From positions 1 to 16,001 of the forward strand of contig DASVFR010000012.1 in the NCBI GenBank assembly GCA_036379955.1: a DNA stretch of 16,001 nucleotides, given 5' to 3'. Source of the stretch: VRUE01 sp036379955. Its GTDB lineage: Bacteria; Actinomycetota; Thermoleophilia; Solirubrobacterales; 70-9. A model generated the notes under the pieces. The model did no database searches and was not told where the DNA came from. It was given only the letters and a program-made list of their open reading frames with translations. Position numbers and translations under genes: made by a program. Shown here in pieces: positions 14,100 through 16,001 of this stretch (position 1 is its first letter; every line of letters begins with the position of its first letter).

Positions 14100-14915
14100 A
14101 TGAGCGACGCGGTGGACATGCAGGCGCTGCGCGAAGCGGGGCGGAAGACGTGGTCGGAAGGGGACTTCGCGATCGTCGCCTCGATCGTGATGATGGTCTC
14201 CGAGGAGCTGGTCGAAGCGCTTGACGTGGTGCCTGGGGAGCGCGTGCTTGACGTCGCCTGCGGCAGCGGCAACGCAGCGATCGCGGCGGCGCGGCGCTCG
14301 TGGGGCAACGTGGTCGGCGTCGACTTCGTCCCCGCCCTGCTCGAGCGCGCTCGCGAGCGGGCTGCGGCCGAGCGGCTCGACGTCGAGTTCATCGAGGGCG
14401 ACGCCGTCGAGCTGCCGCTCGGCGACGCCGAGTTCGACGTCGTCGCCTCCGTCTTCGGCGCGATGTTCGCCCCCGACCAGGAGCGGGCCGCCGCCGAGCT
14501 GCTGCGGGCCTGCAGGCCAGGCGGCCGGATCGGGATGGCGAACTGGGTCCCCGACGGCCCCGTCAGCCAGCTCTTCGCGATCGTCACCAAACACGCCCCG
14601 CCACCGCCGGGGTTCACCCCGCCGGTGCTCTGGGGCACCGAGGACCGGGTGCGCGAGCTTCTTGGCGACGGCGTCACCGACCTGCGCATGGAGCGTCGCG
14701 TCTCACGGCAGCCGTTCCGGTCGATCGACCACTACCTGGAGATCTTCCGCAGCTACTTCGGCCCGATCAAGCTTGCATTCGACCGGGTCGGCCCCGATGG
14801 CGAAGCGGCGCTCGAGGCCGACCTACGCGAGCAGCTGGAGAAGTGCAACACGGCCGGCGACCGGGCCTTCGTGCTCGAACCCGAGTACCTGCAGGTGGTC
14901 GCAACCCGCGCTTGA
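14100..14915 (+). CDS. Class I SAM-dependent methyltransferase
   Basis: Transfers a methyl group from S-adenosylmethionine; the acceptor is unknown, probably a small molecule or lipid. The protein is 271 aa. Motif I VLDVACGSGNAAIAA lies at 49-63, the acidic residue for SAM ribose at about D75 (VVGVD), and the adenine-contact segment EFIEGDAVELPL at about 96-107. AEFDVVASVFGAMFAPD and the RPGGRIGMANW strand follow, as in UbiE/Methyltransf_11 and Methyltransf_25 proteins. The C-terminal 100 residues are a mixed substrate-binding region. ATG 14100 has a good Shine-Dalgarno AAAGGAG (14088-14094) 5 bases upstream, so I prefer it to the ATG at 14046. It is a single gene, divergent from pfkA and convergent with the small membrane protein, whose stop lies 3 bases away. 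Confidence 0.92.
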   Translation: MSDAVDMQALREAGRKTWSEGDFAIVASIVMMVSEELVEALDVVPGERVLDVACGSGNAAIAAARRSWGNVVGVDFVPALLERARERAAAERLDVEFIEGDAVELPLGDAEFDVVASVFGAMFAPDQERAAAELLRACRPGGRIGMANWVPDGPVSQLFAIVTKHAPPPPGFTPPVLWGTEDRVRELLGDGVTDLRMERRVSRQPFRSIDHYLEIFRSYFGPIKLAFDRVGPDGEAALEADLREQLEKCNTAGDRAFVLEPEYLQVVATRA

Positions 14916-14918
14916 GCG

Positions 14919-15068
14919 CTATTCGGACTTCGGCTGGAAGATCCGCAACGCCGCACCGATCAGCAGCACGGTGAGGAAGACGAGGCCAGCGACCGGGCCG
15001 CCCTGCCCGAAGGCGTAGGAGACCGTCATCGCGGCGAGGGCCAGGAAGAGGGTGACGACCATTCCCAT
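14919..15068 (-). CDS. Small two-helix membrane protein, 49 aa, downstream of trpA
   Basis: I do not recognise the family. The sequence has two hydrophobic segments, at about residues 4-20 and 26-42, joined by a short SYAFGQGGP turn, and ends in a polar FQPKSE tail. ATG 15068 (or ATG 15062) follows the trpA stop by 12 bases on the same strand, so it is most likely co-transcribed with trpA. It is real rather than a chance frame because third positions are strongly G/C, the product is cleanly membrane-like, and it fits exactly between trpA and the methyltransferase. No strong Shine-Dalgarno is seen. It could be a small membrane anchor or a conserved lineage-specific protein; no function can be assigned. 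Confidence 0.65.
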   Translation of the reverse strand: MGMVVTLFLALAAMTVSYAFGQGGPVAGLVFLTVLLIGAALRIFQPKSE

Positions 15069-15080
15069 GAGGCGCGAATC

Positions 15081-15932
15081 CTAGCCGGCAAGGGCGACGC
15101 GCGCCTCGCGCAGGAAGGAGCCGACCGCGCTCGCGGGGTCCTCCTCCCCGGCAGCACGCACGAGCCGGCTGCCGACGATCACGCCGTCGGCCACCTCTCC
15201 CACCTGGGCGGCCTGCTCGGGAGTCCCGATCCCGAACCCGACCGCGACCGGGACCTCGGCCTCGGCCTTGGTCGCGACGACCAAGTCGGACAGCTCCAGC
15301 GGCAGCTCCGCCCGCTCGCCCGTCGTGCCCACGGTCGAGACGACGTAGACGAAGCCGCGCGCCGCTGCACAGATCTTCGCCCGCCGCTCCGCCGGTGTCG
15401 TCGGCGCGACCAGCGGCACCAGCGCCAGCCCCGCCTCGTCGAAAGCAGCCCGCACCGGCTCCGCTTCCTCCAGCGGCAGATCCGGCACGATCGCCCCGCA
15501 CGCTCCCGCGGCAAGAGCGCGGCGGGCGAACCCCCCAAACGCCTGCCGCCGGGCCGATACGTCAAGGTCGCCTTGACGTATCGGCCCGTCGGCCGCGAGC
15601 ACCATGTTCGCGTAGACCATGAAGACCACCGGCACCCGTCCTGAGATCTCCGCGCAGATCTCCATCGCGGTCTCCATGGAAGCTCCAGCGGCAAGCGCCG
15701 CGGTCGCCGCGGCATGGATCGTGGGCCCATCCGCGAGCGGATCGGAGAAGGGAATCCCAAGCTCGATCAGATCCGCGTTCTCGGCGTAGGCCGCGGCCAC
15801 CCCGGAGGATGTCTCCCGATCGGGATACCCGGCCATCATGTACGGCATCAGCGCAGCACGGCCTTCGTCGCGGGCGACCTCGAACGCCGCGGCGATCCGC
15901 TCCGAGCCCGTTAGCGTCGTGGCGTCAGTCAT
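15081..15932 (-). CDS. trpA: Tryptophan synthase alpha chain with an in-frame palindromic insertion
   Basis: Cleaves indole-3-glycerol phosphate to indole and glyceraldehyde 3-phosphate, passing indole to TrpB. The protein is 283 aa against 268 in E. coli. Catalytic E57 and D68 lie in the family motif ELGIPFSDPLADGP. The chain continues with VFMVYAN at 103-109, IVPDLP at 148-153, VSTVGTTG at 198-205 and the phosphate-binding VGFGIGTPEQ and VIVGSR. About 16 extra residues lie between YAN and the helix starting FARRA (near 115-131). They include GPIRQGDLDVSARR and are encoded largely by the palindrome at 15550-15588. By homology this is the loop between barrel strand 3 and helix 3, near the TrpB interface. 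The frame is intact, so the enzyme is probably active. ATG 15932; the upstream gene seems to overlap by 8 bases. Confidence 0.96.
   Translation of the reverse strand: MTDATTLTGSERIAAAFEVARDEGRAALMPYMMAGYPDRETSSGVAAAYAENADLIELGIPFSDPLADGPTIHAAATAALAAGASMETAMEICAEISGRVPVVFMVYANMVLAADGPIRQGDLDVSARRQAFGGFARRALAAGACGAIVPDLPLEEAEPVRAAFDEAGLALVPLVAPTTPAERRAKICAAARGFVYVVSTVGTTGERAELPLELSDLVVATKAEAEVPVAVGFGIGTPEQAAQVGEVADGVIVGSRLVRAAGEEDPASAVGSFLREARVALAG
15550..15588. repeat. 39-base coding palindrome inside trpA
   Basis: Perfect 18-base arms (15550-15567 CGGGCCGATACGTCAAGG; 15571-15588 its exact complement) with a 3-base centre TCG. It coincides with the extra peptide in TrpA. Read in the other orientation it encodes almost the same peptide (GPIRQGRLDVSARR), as expected of a self-complementary element. 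No other copy is seen in this window. Confidence 0.92.
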
Positions 15933-16001
15933 GGCCTCGCTCAGATCCGTGGTCGCGGGGGGAGTCGGGGGATGACTCGCCAGAGCAACAGCCGGAGAGG
16001 A
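15925..16001 (-). CDS. Possible 3' end of the gene before trpA (trpB expected)
   Basis: A minus-strand frame is open from the window edge to a TGA at 15925-15927, overlapping the trpA start by 8 bases (ATGACTGA). Third positions are mostly C/G. The 24 visible residues begin LSG and then run CCSGESSPDSPRD, which is not the LSGRGDKD ending usual for TrpB. So this is either trpB with an altered tail, another gene, or no gene. Another minus frame stops at 15941-15943. Confidence 0.35.
   Translation of the reverse strand, partial: LSGCCSGESSPDSPRDHGSERGHD

Overview
The window is very GC-rich, gene-dense bacterial chromosome, with many GTG starts, 4-base GTGA gene overlaps and few Shine-Dalgarno sites at operon heads. 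The run polA, rpsA, coaE is the order known from actinobacteria such as mycobacteria. The type of phosphofructokinase and the style of the small exported proteins also suit an actinobacterium. My best guess is a deep-branching one (Thermoleophilia / Solirubrobacterales-like). That is inference from content; no rRNA gene or other marker is present.

Layout. Positions 77-4661 (minus) hold one tightly packed operon: rpsA (ribosomal protein S1), coaE (dephospho-CoA kinase), a small membrane-anchored lytic transglycosylase, a DHA2-type MFS transporter and an unknown anchored protein. The last three junctions are all 4-base GTGA overlaps. A geranylgeranyl-reductase-family flavoprotein (4698-5903, plus) diverges from rpsA and runs 90 bases into the end of a YdcZ-type small transporter (5814-6263, minus), which follows polA (6285-8924, minus). 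A lower-GC orphan membrane protein (8987-9895, plus) diverges from polA. It is followed by an ACT-domain malic enzyme and a TIGR01777-type epimerase (9939-12306, plus). A nested inverted repeat separates these from a small exported protein (12435-12941, minus) resembling one lobe of a periplasmic binding protein. Upstream of that lies a long hairpin and a phosphofructokinase with the residues of the pyrophosphate-dependent type (12994-14022, minus). A SAM methyltransferase (14100-14915, plus) converges on a 49-residue membrane protein and trpA (14919-15932, minus). The right edge probably holds the end of the gene before trpA.

Most genes are housekeeping: translation, DNA repair and replication, CoA, tryptophan and central carbon metabolism. 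The unusual material is in small palindromic DNA. A 39-base near-perfect palindrome (18-base arms, 3-base centre) lies in frame inside trpA and accounts for an insertion of about 16 residues, much like the coding palindromic elements of Rickettsia. A 76-base hairpin just after pfkA carries in its loop a Shine-Dalgarno sequence and most of a TTG start codon for the next gene. A 92-base nested inverted repeat lies between two convergent genes. Several operon heads (polA, pfkA, perhaps rpsA and the flavoprotein) have a -10-like hexamer 6-8 bases before the start codon, which suggests leaderless mRNAs. No tRNA, rRNA, CRISPR array, insertion sequence or complete novel multigene system was seen. No stretch over 300 bases lacks a gene.
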